Source of the DNA: Burkholderia cenocepacia
GTDB lineage: Bacteria; Pseudomonadota; Gammaproteobacteria; Burkholderiales; Burkholderiaceae
DNA length: 64,000 nt
Direction: 5' to 3'
Assembly (NCBI RefSeq): GCF_900446215.1
Contig: NZ_UAQZ01000001.1
Coordinates: forward strand, 1,488,001-1,552,000
The position numbers and the translations under genes were made by a program. This document shows, piece by piece, positions 15,491 to 23,622 of this stretch (position 1 is the stretch's first letter; each line of letters starts with the position of its first letter). The notes beneath the pieces are model-generated. The model made no database searches. It was not told the DNA's origin and was given only the letters and a program-made list of their open reading frames with translations.

Positions 15491-16495
15491 TTACGGGGCT
15501 TTGCCTGAAGCTGCGCCGCCAAGCCGATACGCGGTAAAGAACTCGTACCACGGCGACCCTTGCGCGACCGGTACGCCAAGCGCCGCCGTCCGCTGTTTCA
15601 GCGCGCCGAATACATCGTCGATGAACGCCCTCTGCGCGCCGTCGCGGAACGGAACCGGTTGCGTCCGCCCTGCGGCGAATGCGCCATACGCGATCGCCAG
15701 CAGGCGGGCGCGGTCGTCGGTGCCCGCGATCGTCGCGTTGATCGTTTCGACGAAGCGCGACCGGTCTTCCGCGCGCGGCGCGGACAGGCACAGGTACACG
15801 ATCGCCGAGAGTGCATGCCGGTCCTTCACCCGCAGCAGCGCGGGTAGCCGCGCAATGATCTGTTCCATCGGTTCGTCGCGCAGCGCATCGGCGAAGTCGA
15901 GCACGGCAGTCATCGGGTTCGTGTCGGCTTTCAGGCGGTCGAGCGCCGGTTGCGGGGCCGACGACGCGCCGTCCTGCATCCCCGCGGGCGCGGACCGCAA
16001 CGCATCGGCCACCTGCTGCGTCCATTCCGGAAAGATCATCCGCACGTTGCCGAACTGCTCGCCGCCTTCCGCGGACGGATTCCAACGATAGACGATCGTG
16101 CCGCCGCGAATGAACGGCGAATACAGATGCTCGGCCGTTTGCGGTAGCGGCCGCCGGTTGATCGGCAGCCACGCGAGCGTGAGCCAGTCGTAGCGACCCG
16201 TCGCGGGCACCGCCGGGCTCGAACTCGCGACGACCTGCCACGTGCCGCGATTCGCATAGCGGCGGCGCGCGTCGGGTACCGGGACGGTCTGACCTTTCGC
16301 GGTGTCGAAATATGTACTGCCCGTGACGCGTGCGCCGCTGTCTGCGGCCGGCGTGATGACGGAGATGACCCACGACGCGCCGTCCGCCGAACGGTAGTCG
16401 GACGGCCGCAGCGTCGCCACATCGTGCACCATACGTGTTTCCGCCGCGACGGGGCTCGGCGGGGCATCGGCGGGCACGGCATAGATACTCGGCAT
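15491..16495 (-). CDS. Conserved hypothetical protein (334 aa)
   Basis: Not recognized. The product is soluble with no signal peptide or membrane helix. It begins MPSIYAVPADAPPSPVAAET. A beta-rich, Gly/Ser/Thr-rich N-terminal half (SWVISVITPAADSGARV, TIVYRWNPSAEGGEQFG) is followed by a helical C-terminal half from about residue 190 (LPALLRVKDRHALSAIVYL, FIDDVFGALKQRTAALG). GAGGAAAATCG before the ATG is a good Shine-Dalgarno. Codon use and GC bias are host-like, which supports a real gene. Neighbours give no pathway hint: an empty region on one side and a toxin-antitoxin pair on the other. Confidence 0.7.
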   Translation of the reverse strand: MPSIYAVPADAPPSPVAAETRMVHDVATLRPSDYRSADGASWVISVITPAADSGARVTGSTYFDTAKGQTVPVPDARRRYANRGTWQVVASSSPAVPATGRYDWLTLAWLPINRRPLPQTAEHLYSPFIRGGTIVYRWNPSAEGGEQFGNVRMIFPEWTQQVADALRSAPAGMQDGASSAPQPALDRLKADTNPMTAVLDFADALRDEPMEQIIARLPALLRVKDRHALSAIVYLCLSAPRAEDRSRFVETINATIAGTDDRARLLAIAYGAFAAGRTQPVPFRDGAQRAFIDDVFGALKQRTAALGVPVAQGSPWYEFFTAYRLGGAASGKAP

Positions 16496-16631
16496 CGATT
16501 TTCCTCGGAATCGGTGCGCATCGTCGAGCGGAGGCGATGCGCGGCGGTGCGGATTGTTTCTCGTAACTGTAGGACGTTGCTACCGGCATCGCGAGGAATC
16601 CGCCGCACAGGGCGAGGAATGACACGGAATC

Positions 16632-16660
16632 ATATATTGTAGTAACAAACCTACATATAT
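16632..16660. promoter_or_regulatory. Toxin-antitoxin promoter with near-perfect inverted repeat
   Basis: ATATATTGTAG (16632-16642) and CTACATATAT (16651-16660) form an AT-rich inverted repeat with one extra base, 19 bp before the antitoxin GTG. It overlaps a plausible TATATT -10 element. Phd/YefM antitoxins repress their own promoters through such palindromes, so this is the expected autoregulatory site. Confidence 0.6.
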
Positions 16661-16678
16661 GGCTTCCAGGAGTTCATT

Positions 16679-16930
16679 GTGACCATCACCACGCTCTCGA
16701 GTCGTGAACTCAACCAGGACGTGACCAAGGCAAAGAAGGCGACAAAGGACGGCCCCGTGTTCATTACCGATCGCGGCAGGCCGGCCCATGTGCTGCTGAG
16801 TTTCGAGGAATACCAGCGTCTCACCCGGCAGCGGCGCAACATTGCCGACGCGCTCGCCATGCCGGGTGTCGAGGACATCGAGTTCGACCCGCCGCGCGCA
16901 AACGTCAAGATCAAGGAGGTCGATTTCTGA
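16679..16930 (+). CDS. Phd/YefM family antitoxin
   Basis: An 83-aa antitoxin and autorepressor. The N-terminal Phd/YefM fold is visible: TLSSRELNQDVTKAKKA, GPVFITDRGRPAHVLLS and FEEYQRL. The disordered C-terminus (VEDIEFDPPRANVKIKEVDF) binds and blocks the toxin. Translation starts at GTG with AGGAG 6 nt upstream. Its stop overlaps the toxin ATG (TGATG), so the two are translated together. The pairing of a Phd-type antitoxin with a PIN-domain toxin is common in plasmids and chromosomal islets. Confidence 0.92.
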   Translation: MTITTLSSRELNQDVTKAKKATKDGPVFITDRGRPAHVLLSFEEYQRLTRQRRNIADALAMPGVEDIEFDPPRANVKIKEVDF

Positions 16931-17349
16931 TGATGTTCGTTCTCGATACCAATGTGGTTTGGGAACTCCGGAAGGTGCGGGCGGGCAAGGCGGACAGGAA
17001 CGTGGCGGCCTGGTGTTCGACCGTCGATGCGCCGGTGCTGTTCGTCTCGGCCATCACGATCATGGAGCTGGAGACGGGCGTCTTGCAGGTCGGGCGCAGG
17101 GACGCGGAACAGGGGGCGCTTCTCAGGGCATGGCTCGACGGGCACGTCCTGCCCGAGTTCGCCGGGCGCGTGTTACCGGTCGATACTGCTGTCGCCCAAC
17201 GATGCGCACGGCTTCATGTGCCGGACCGGCGATACGAGCGGGACGCGCTCATTGCTGCGTCGGCGATCGTGCATGGCATGACCGTCGTGACGCGCAACGT
17301 TGCCGATTTCGTTGAAACCGGTGTCGCGATTCTGAATCCGTGGGATTGA
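16930..17349 (+). CDS. VapC/FitB-like PIN-domain toxin
   Basis: A 139-aa ribonuclease toxin. The four PIN acidic residues are present: Asp6 in FVLDTNVVWE, Glu46 in IMELETG, Asp105 in RDALIAASA and Asp126 in TRNVADF. The ending VAILNPW is typical of this group. Family members cleave tRNA or other structured RNA; the target here is unknown. Start may be Met1 (16930) or Met2 (16933), both overlapping the antitoxin stop. The two genes sit at the left edge of the accessory islet. Confidence 0.93.
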   Translation: MMFVLDTNVVWELRKVRAGKADRNVAAWCSTVDAPVLFVSAITIMELETGVLQVGRRDAEQGALLRAWLDGHVLPEFAGRVLPVDTAVAQRCARLHVPDRRYERDALIAASAIVHGMTVVTRNVADFVETGVAILNPWD

Positions 17350-17468
17350 GTGAACCAATCGACTTGCTCCCGACGGAAAGCGGATTCCGCTTGCACGCAA
17401 TCGCGTCGATGCGCTTCGGCTTACCATGCGCATCTTGGGCCTACGACGCAGACCGATCGGGAGCACGC

Positions 17469-18194
17469 ATGACCGACACGAAAGCCATTACCGAACACTG
17501 GACGCGGGTCGCCGACCAATGGATTGGCTGGGCCGGCAAGCCGGGCCACGATGCGTTCTGGAAATATCGCGCGGGGCTCGCGGCCTACATCGGTCGCGGC
17601 ACGGGCGTCGCGCTGGAGGTCGGCTGCGGCGAAGGCCGCGTGAGCCGTGAGTTGAAGGCGCTCGGTTACGACGTGACCGCGAGCGACGCGGTGCCCGCGA
17701 TGCTCGATGCCGCGCGTCATGCGGATTCCGCGCATCGCTATCGACTGGCGGACGCGGCCGCGCTGCCGTTCGACACGGCCAGCTTCGATCTCGTGATGGC
17801 GTACAACGTGCTGATGGATCTCGACGACATGCAGGGCGCCTTACACGAGGCGCGCCGCGTGCTGAAGCCGGACGGCACGCTGTTCATCTCGCTCGTGCAT
17901 CCGTTCCGCGATCGCGGTAGCTTTGCCGGGCCACAGCCCGATGCGCCGTTCGTGCTGACGGGCAGCTATTTCGGGCGCGAGCATTTCGACGGAGTGGAAA
18001 CACGCGACGGGCTGTCGATGCACTTCGCGGGCTGGTCGCTGCCGCTGCAGGCGTACATGGAGGCGCTGGAAGCGGCCGGGTTCGCGATCGTGTCGTTGCG
18101 CGAACCGCCGCCGGATCATGCCGATACGGATCAGTTGAAGCAGTGGGCGCGCGTGCCGCTGTTTCTGTGGATCAAGGCTCGGCCATTGCGTTGA
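17469..18194 (+). CDS. Class I SAM-dependent methyltransferase
   Basis: A 241-aa methyltransferase of the UbiE/type-11 group. SAM-binding motif I is ALEVGCGEGRVSREL (about residues 42-56). Motif II has the acidic YDVTASDAVPAML, and FDLVMAYNVLMDLDD with RVLKPDGTLFISLVHP follows. The substrate cannot be told; a small molecule is more likely than a macromolecule. The ATG at 17469 has GGGAG 5-9 nt upstream. The frame is open back to 17340, but there the sequence does not resemble the family. It is separated from the toxin gene by 119 bp and probably has its own promoter. Confidence 0.85.
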   Translation: MTDTKAITEHWTRVADQWIGWAGKPGHDAFWKYRAGLAAYIGRGTGVALEVGCGEGRVSRELKALGYDVTASDAVPAMLDAARHADSAHRYRLADAAALPFDTASFDLVMAYNVLMDLDDMQGALHEARRVLKPDGTLFISLVHPFRDRGSFAGPQPDAPFVLTGSYFGREHFDGVETRDGLSMHFAGWSLPLQAYMEALEAAGFAIVSLREPPPDHADTDQLKQWARVPLFLWIKARPLR

Positions 18195-18356
18195 GCGCGT
18201 GCGACTGATAGGCGACGCGGATGCTTCGTGCGATTTTCAATTCGAATGTGTGACCGACTCATCGCGCGCACCTATGCTGAACGAGCGCGAGTCGGCACCG
18301 TGCTTTCGCACCTCGACATCTTATACTCGCAGCGTGTCTGCAACGCTGAACTTGCG

Positions 18357-18821
18357 TTATACAACCTGCTGATCGTCGCTGGTCTCGATCGAAACAGACA
18401 AGAACTGCTTGCCACGCGCTGGTGCACCTGCGGGTTCCAGTCGCAAGAGAAAATCGAAATATCGTTCCGGGAGCTTTCCAAGTTGTTCCTGGATCGCTGC
18501 CAGCTTGATGAGGCACTGGGCGTCCCAGTTCATTCCGACAACAAGCTCGCTCGTCACGCCGTTCCACTCGCTAAGTAGAATAGAGGCCGCACGAGCATGC
18601 TCTTCGGCGAAGCGTTCGATGCGTTGTTCGATGTAACGCGCATCGTCACGCATCAACGTACCCGAGATACACAATGAAACGGTATGCGCGACGGCGTCGT
18701 GTTTCACGTACACGCTGGCGATACCGCTCAGGTGCCGGGATACCCGATCGAGTTGTTCATCGTCCAAGTCGTCCTGGACGGACAGTGCGCCTGAGAGGCT
18801 GTACGGTGCGGGCTCTTCCAT
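18357..18821 (-). CDS. Unknown protein A, paralogue of the adjacent gene (154 aa)
   Basis: Not recognized. This small acidic soluble protein shares its first 85 residues with the neighbouring gene at 18900-19301. The shared pattern is SLSGALSV, VYVKHDAVAHTVSLCISGTL, then a helix IEQRIERFAEEHARAASILL. The C-terminal half (LVVGMNWDAQCLIKLAAIQE, LPERYFDFLLRLEPAG) is unique to this copy. TGGAGG sits 6-7 nt upstream of the ATG. Genes A and B are tandem on the minus strand with 78 bp between them and face an XRE regulator. Base composition is less GC-rich than the flanking genes, suggesting acquisition. An alpha/beta ligand-binding or protein-inhibitor fold is a guess only. Confidence 0.65.
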   Translation of the reverse strand: MEEPAPYSLSGALSVQDDLDDEQLDRVSRHLSGIASVYVKHDAVAHTVSLCISGTLMRDDARYIEQRIERFAEEHARAASILLSEWNGVTSELVVGMNWDAQCLIKLAAIQEQLGKLPERYFDFLLRLEPAGAPARGKQFLSVSIETSDDQQVV

Positions 18822-18899
18822 TGCGAACCTCCAGAGGTTAGGGGGAAATCAATGTCACGATTGGGCCCAGAATTCCAGCTTTTAGCTAGGCTAAGCGGA

Positions 18900-19301
18900 T
18901 TATCCGAGCGGAGCTGCCAGTACCTGAGTGTTTTGAGCATCAGAATGTGGCGGCGTAGACGTGTGATGCCGGACGTATTCTGTCGCCGGACCTTTCAACC
19001 GCTCGACATGTCGGCCCGGCGCGAGAGGCATGAGAGATCGTTCCCCGAACCGTATGCGACTGAATACGGCGGCGGTCCGGGCCCACTTCTGGGAGAATTC
19101 TTTCAATTTTCCTTCAATGGAGGTGACTTCTTGATCGGTAAGTGCACCGCGAAGGCGGATCATGACCGAATGCGTGACGGCGTCGGTGACGCAGTAGACG
19201 GTCGCGGAAGCGGGCAAGCTCTGCGCGAACTGCTGTGCGTGATTGCGTCGGAAGTGACCGACGACGGAGAGTGCGCCGCAGATTTCATAGGTGGAAGTCA
19301 T
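18900..19301 (-). CDS. Unknown protein B, paralogue of the adjacent gene (133 aa)
   Basis: Not recognized. Residues 1-85 align with protein A: YEICGALSV, VYCVTDAVTHSVMIRLRGAL, then IEGKLKEFSQKWARTAAVF. Conserved pairs are GALSV, D-AV-H-V and the AR helix. The C-terminus is a different, Pro/His-containing tail that looks disordered. AGGAGG 5 nt before the ATG is a near-perfect Shine-Dalgarno, so expression can be strong when derepressed. The start region is shared with the divergent XRE gene at 19400, so that regulator probably controls both paralogues. Confidence 0.65.
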   Translation of the reverse strand: MTSTYEICGALSVVGHFRRNHAQQFAQSLPASATVYCVTDAVTHSVMIRLRGALTDQEVTSIEGKLKEFSQKWARTAAVFSRIRFGERSLMPLAPGRHVERLKGPATEYVRHHTSTPPHSDAQNTQVLAAPLG

Positions 19302-19320
19302 AACGCCTCCTGTGAGAGAG

Positions 19321-19354
19321 CGACGGCATTGTCAGATGCATCTCGCTACCGTCG
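19321..19354. promoter_or_regulatory. Nested palindrome between protein B and the XRE regulator
   Basis: AGATGCATCT (19334-19343) is a perfect 10-bp palindrome near the centre of a wider inverted repeat, CGACGG (19321-19326) and CCGTCG (19349-19354). It lies 20 bp upstream of gene B and 46 bp upstream of the XRE gene, the expected place for the XRE operator. Confidence 0.45.
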
Positions 19355-19399
19355 GTATCCGATCGACCATACCTGCCATGTTATGTATCAAATGAGCAT

Positions 19400-19792
19400 A
19401 TGTCAATAAAAATGAATCAACCGGATATATTTTCCGTACGCCTGAGGCTGGAGCGAAAGCGACTGGGGATGAACCAGACCGAATTCGCGGCGGCGGGAGG
19501 CGTTCAACAACATGCGCAGGTCAACTACGAAAAAGGGGCGAGGCTTCCGGACGTGAGTTATCTGGTGGGGATCGCGGACTTGGGTGTAGATGTCCAGTAT
19601 TTGCTGACTGGCCGTACGTCCGACCCCGTAACTTTGGCGCTAACCAGCGACGAAGAACTGCTCCTCGCGGGCTTTCGAGAACTGAAGCTGCGAGAAAGGC
19701 GCGGGGTGCTGGCGCTCGTGGCTGCGATCAATGGTACGCCGACGGAACGACCGGGGACGGACAAGCCGTCGGATGAGACCGAGGGCGTTTGA
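19400..19792 (+). CDS. XRE-family (Cro/CI-like) HTH regulator
   Basis: A 130-aa DNA-binding protein. The N-terminal HTH covers about residues 10-70: FSVRLRLERKRLGMNQTEFA, the recognition helix region AGGVQQHAQVNYEKGARLP, and LVGIADLGVDVQYLLTG, which is typical of prophage-type repressors. The rest is a short helical tail (EELLLAGFRELKLRERRGVL). Met5 at 19412 is an alternative start; neither has a clear Shine-Dalgarno. It is divergent from the two paralogues A and B and most likely represses them and itself. No phage structural or integrase genes are nearby. Confidence 0.85.
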   Translation: MSIKMNQPDIFSVRLRLERKRLGMNQTEFAAAGGVQQHAQVNYEKGARLPDVSYLVGIADLGVDVQYLLTGRTSDPVTLALTSDEELLLAGFRELKLRERRGVLALVAAINGTPTERPGTDKPSDETEGV

Positions 19793-19921
19793 TTTCGTGG
19801 GACATGCGAGGAGCGTATAGCCGAAATTTGAGGCCGCAGAGCAGGGGAATGGCCGATCAACAGGATTAATCTGCCCCCATTATTGGCGACGAAAACTGAG
19901 ACATCGAAATGGTGTCCCCGA

Positions 19922-20004
19922 GGATACAAAAATCCGGTGAAAGGACGAATTTGTATCCCGCGGGCTACCCGGGGTTGGGGGCCATGTCCCCCCGACGGTC
20001 GGGG
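19922..20004. repeat. Two inverted repeats in the gap after the XRE gene
   Basis: GGATACAAA (19922-19930) pairs with TTTGTATCC (19950-19958) across a 19-nt spacer. A tight palindrome CCCCGAC-G-GTCGGGG lies at 19990-20004. The surrounding 19793-20054 has no gene and mixed composition. This may be the remnant of an insertion sequence end or islet boundary; no transposase is visible. Confidence 0.35.
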
Positions 20005-20054
20005 TGCACGTGGCGGGTCGTCGATGCGTTGAATGAGAGTGAGTTGAATACCCG

Positions 20055-20540
20055 ATCAACTGTACTCAGCGCGGAAGCATCTTTCTGTAAATCCTGCCGT
20101 TCGTGCCGCGCCGGTGTCGTCGGGCGCGCTGCGCTGTGTGATCCGTCGCGTGCGTCTGCCAGCCAGTGCACGTATTCGGCACGATGTCGGCGCGCGGCGT
20201 CGTACACCGCTTCGATCAGCGCGCGGCCGACACCTTTGCCGTGTTCGCTGTCGAGCGTGGACAGATCCTGCAGATAGCAGGACGGCCCGACGTGCGTCGT
20301 GCTGCGGTGGCGCAGGAATGCGCGAACCCGACCGGCCTGCCGTGACGCTCCGCGACCAGCGCGAACACCGGTTCGTAGCCGTCGAAGGAGCGCGACCACA
20401 TGAGCTGCGTGATGTGCGGCGGTAGCGTGGCGTCGAAGCGGCTATCGAAGAAGCGGTTGTGATCCCATTGCGGCAGCCATTGATCGTAGTCGTCTACTCC
20501 CAACCACGCGTACAGTCAGGCCGGTATCGGCAACGTTCAT
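20055..20540 (-). pseudogene. Decayed GNAT acetyltransferase gene (at least three frameshifts)
   Basis: Translated pieces on the minus strand join into one GNAT N-acetyltransferase. MNVADTGLTVRVVG starts at 20540. After a +1 shift near 20502 comes DDYDQWLPQWDHNRFFDS through AERHGRPVGFAH. After a deletion near 20318 comes the acetyl-CoA loop region CYLQDLSTLDSEHGKGVGRALIEAV to HRAEYVHWLA. After a further shift near 20170 comes a GFTE-like C-terminus. The acetyl-CoA signature GKGVGRAL is intact, but no frame spans it with the N-terminus. Three independent shifts in 500 bp argue for true decay rather than sequencing error. It lies at the right edge of the lower-GC islet. Confidence 0.75.
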
Positions 20541-20774
20541 GTTCGTGAGCCTTTCGAGGAGGGAAGAGCGTTGCCGGCCAGACCGGTCGCGGGGCGCAAC
20601 GACAAGAGGGCAGGGGCACGATGGGGGGCCGCGGTGCTCGCGTTTTCTGATGTCACAGCGCAACTGCATGCGGCTACCGTCGTGCAGCCCGAACGGTGCG
20701 GTGGGCTTTCTTTCAGTCTGCTAGACTTTTTGGCCGCCTGTCGCCATCCGGGCCGCGCCCCGGTCCATTGCGCC

Positions 20775-22439
20775 ATGAACGAACACCACGCACCGAATCC
20801 GATCACCGAGGTGCTGCGCGCCTACTGGAAGGCCGATCGCTGGATGTTACTGACGGTTGCGGCCGTCGTCGTGCTGTCGAGTGCCACCGCCGTTGCCGCT
20901 CCGTATCTGTTCTCGCGCCTGATCGACGCGCTGTCGCATCGCGGCGCGCTGCACGCGCTCATGGCGGGCTTCGTGGTCTACGCGGTGCTGCTGGGCCTGT
21001 CCAGCGCGCTGCAACGCGTCGTGCAGTACCTCGCCTTCATGACGTCCGGGAATCTGGGATTCATCACCAGCACGCGCTTTTTCGAGCGCGTCCTGAAGAA
21101 AACCACGGCGTTCTTCGTCGAACACAATCCCACCGAAATCCAGAGCGCGAATACGCGCGGCAGCCGCGCGCTGGCGGTGCTCGTGCAGCTTGCGCTGATG
21201 GATTTGATCCCCGGCACGCTCCAGATCGTCTTCACCCTCGTCACGCTGGGCGCAATGATCAACCTCGAAGTGGCGGCCATCACCGCTGCGTATGGCGCGA
21301 TCGCGGTGACGATCGCGATCGTTTCCGCGCGGCGCTCGCGGGTGTACCTGGATCGCGCGATCGAGGCCGGGCAGGACAATGCGCGGTTCGTCGGCGGCGC
21401 GATCAACGCGATGGAGACGCTCCGGCATTTCGGCAGCCACCGCTGGATGAGCGAGCGTTTCGCGGAGAAGGCGCGCGCCGAGCGCGACAACTGGCGCGCC
21501 TACGTGATGCAGCACGTAGGTTTTCTTGCGCTGCTGGGGCTCGGCCTCGCAGTCCAGTTCTCGGTAACGTTCTGGCTGCTGTTGCCGCGTCATGCGGCCG
21601 GCGCGCTGTCGATCGGCGACATCGTGCTGTTCAACACGCTGCTGCTGCAACTGAACCTGCCGTTCGACATGCTCGCGCGCTCGATCGACGAGAGTGTGCG
21701 CTCCCGCGCCGCGCTCGTGCCGTTCACCGCGCTCTGGACGGCGCCCGAGGAGCGGCAGGTGTCGCACGCGTCGGCGTTCGTGCCGCGCGAAGGGCGCATC
21801 GTGTTCGAGCGCGTCGGCTATGCATACGGCAACGGGCGCGGCGTGCGCGACGTCGATTTCGTGGCCGAGCGCGGCGGCATCACGTTCATTGTCGGCGAAA
21901 CCGGCGCGGGGAAGTCCACTGTCTTCAGGCTGGCGTTGAAGTCGATCGAGCCGACCGCCGGGCGCATTCTCGTCGACGGTGTCGATCTCGCGACGATCGA
22001 CCGTGCCGACTGGTACGGCGCGGTGGCCGTCGTGCCGCAGGACGTCGTGCTGCTGAACGAAAGCCTGGAGGACAACATCCTGCTCGGCCGGCCACGCGAT
22101 GCGCGGCGCTTGCGTGACGCGGCCGCGAAGGCCACGATCCTGCCGTTCATCGAGGGCTTGCCGGACGGGCTTCGCACGACGGTCGGCGAGCGCGGGCTGA
22201 AACTGTCCGGCGGCGAGCGTCAGCGCATCGCAATCGCCCGCGCGCTGTACGGCGATCCGACCGTGCTGTTTCTCGACGAGGCGAGTTCCGCGCTCGACGA
22301 AGCCACCGAGCGCGACATCATGGAGCACGTGCGGCTGCTGGCGCGCGACGTCACGGTGATCGCGATCACGCACCGGCGCTCGGTCATCGGACCGACCGAC
22401 AAGGTCGTGCGGCTTGGCACGGCCCGCGTGCCGGCCTGA
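20775..22439 (+). CDS. ABC half-transporter, permease fused to ATPase (Atm1/HMT1-like)
   Basis: A 554-aa exporter half-molecule that would work as a homodimer. Residues about 1-310 form the six-helix membrane domain, with LLTVAAVVVLSSATAVAAPY as the first helix. Residues about 335-554 form the ATPase with Walker A GETGAGKST, Q-loop VVPQDVVLLN, signature LSGGERQRIAIARAL, Walker B VLFLDEASSALDE and H-loop TVIAITHRRS. The group includes heavy-metal/glutathione-conjugate exporters; the cargo is unknown. The frame opens further upstream to 20571, but MNEHHAP at 20775 is the first sensible start. It converges on the aldo-keto reductase gene with 18 bp between stops. Confidence 0.88.
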   Translation: MNEHHAPNPITEVLRAYWKADRWMLLTVAAVVVLSSATAVAAPYLFSRLIDALSHRGALHALMAGFVVYAVLLGLSSALQRVVQYLAFMTSGNLGFITSTRFFERVLKKTTAFFVEHNPTEIQSANTRGSRALAVLVQLALMDLIPGTLQIVFTLVTLGAMINLEVAAITAAYGAIAVTIAIVSARRSRVYLDRAIEAGQDNARFVGGAINAMETLRHFGSHRWMSERFAEKARAERDNWRAYVMQHVGFLALLGLGLAVQFSVTFWLLLPRHAAGALSIGDIVLFNTLLLQLNLPFDMLARSIDESVRSRAALVPFTALWTAPEERQVSHASAFVPREGRIVFERVGYAYGNGRGVRDVDFVAERGGITFIVGETGAGKSTVFRLALKSIEPTAGRILVDGVDLATIDRADWYGAVAVVPQDVVLLNESLEDNILLGRPRDARRLRDAAAKATILPFIEGLPDGLRTTVGERGLKLSGGERQRIAIARALYGDPTVLFLDEASSALDEATERDIMEHVRLLARDVTVIAITHRRSVIGPTDKVVRLGTARVPA

Positions 22440-22457
22440 TGCCCGTACCTCCACGAC

Positions 22458-23495
22458 TTACCCGCGCATCGGCGGATTGAGCCGCGCGAACGCCGCTTGC
22501 CGGCGATACGGGAAGTACGGATACGGCGCTTCCACCGCGCTTGCCGCATCGAGTTTCGCGACCTGCGCATCGGTCAGCGCCCAGCCGACCGCGCCGAGGT
22601 TCTGCCGCAACTGTTCCTCGTTGCGCGCGCCGACGATCACCGACGACACGGTCGGCCGCTGCAGCAGCCACTTCAATGCGATTTGCGGCACCGTCTTGCC
22701 GGTTTCCTCCGCGATCGCATCGAGCGCATCGACCACGTCGTACAGGCGCGCGTCGTCGACCGGCGGCCCGTAGCTGGCCGTTTCATGCAGCCGGCTGCCT
22801 TCGGGCAGCGGCGCATTGCGCCGGATCTTGCCGGTGAGCCGCCCCCAGCCGAGCGGGCTCCACACCAGCGCGCCGAGGCCCTGGTCCGCGCCGAGCGGCA
22901 TCAGGTCCCATTCGTAGTCGCGGCCGACGAGTGAGTAGTACACCTGGTTCGCCACGTAGCGCGACCAGCCATGCCGGTCGGCCGCCGCGAGCGATTTCAT
23001 GATCTGCCAGCCGGCGAAATTCGACACGCCGATGTAGCGCAGCTTGCCCGCGCGCACGAGATCGTCGAGCGTCGACATCACTTCCTCGACCGGCGTGCCG
23101 GCGTCGAATGCATGGAGTTGCAGCAGGTCGATGTAGTCGGTGTCGAGCCGGCGCAGCGCGTCGTCGACGGCGCGCACCAGCCGTGCGCGCGACGTGCCGG
23201 CGTCGTTCGGGCCGTCGCCGGTCGGCAGGCCCGTCTTGGTCGAGATTAGCACCTGGTCGCGGCGCCCCTTGAGCGCGGCGCCGAGCACCCGCTCGGACGC
23301 GCCGTCGGAATACACGTCGGCCGTGTCGAACAGGTTGACGCCGGCGTCGAGGCAGATGTCGATCAGGCGGCGCGCTTCGTCGACGCCGGTATTGCCCCAT
23401 GCACTGAACAGCGGGCCGGTGCCGCCGAAGGTGCCGGCGCCGAAGCTCAGCACGGGGACCTGGAGGCCGGAGCGGCCGAGCGTACGGTATTCCAT
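22458..23495 (-). CDS. Aldo/keto reductase
   Basis: NADPH-dependent (beta/alpha)8 oxidoreductase of 345 aa. The catalytic tetrad region is present: Asp and Tyr in NLFDTADVYSDGASE, Lys in LISTKTGLP, and His in LLQLHAFD. The C-terminal cofactor-binding segment is SSVIVGARNEEQLRQNL. Close relatives act on sugars, aldehydes or methylglyoxal; the natural substrate is unknown. It is divergent from a LysR gene with 127 bp between them, which is probably its regulator. Confidence 0.92.
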   Translation of the reverse strand: MEYRTLGRSGLQVPVLSFGAGTFGGTGPLFSAWGNTGVDEARRLIDICLDAGVNLFDTADVYSDGASERVLGAALKGRRDQVLISTKTGLPTGDGPNDAGTSRARLVRAVDDALRRLDTDYIDLLQLHAFDAGTPVEEVMSTLDDLVRAGKLRYIGVSNFAGWQIMKSLAAADRHGWSRYVANQVYYSLVGRDYEWDLMPLGADQGLGALVWSPLGWGRLTGKIRRNAPLPEGSRLHETASYGPPVDDARLYDVVDALDAIAEETGKTVPQIALKWLLQRPTVSSVIVGARNEEQLRQNLGAVGWALTDAQVAKLDAASAVEAPYPYFPYRRQAAFARLNPPMRG

Positions 23496-23622
23496 GTGCG
23501 TTTCCTTTCGTCGTGTGAGCGCGGCGCGGCCGCGCGTCGATCGTCAGGCGACCAATGTACCGTTTGCGCCTTTCCCGGATAATCCCGAAGATGGCGAAAA
23601 TATCCTTCGGAAGGAGCGAATA

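Noticed and set aside
19400-19792. Prophage presence based on the XRE repressor
   Set aside because: No integrase, lysis or structural genes nearby; only the repressor is phage-like.
20847-22454. 535-codon minus-strand open frame opposite the ABC transporter
   Set aside because: Antisense shadow; the + strand has all ABC motifs.
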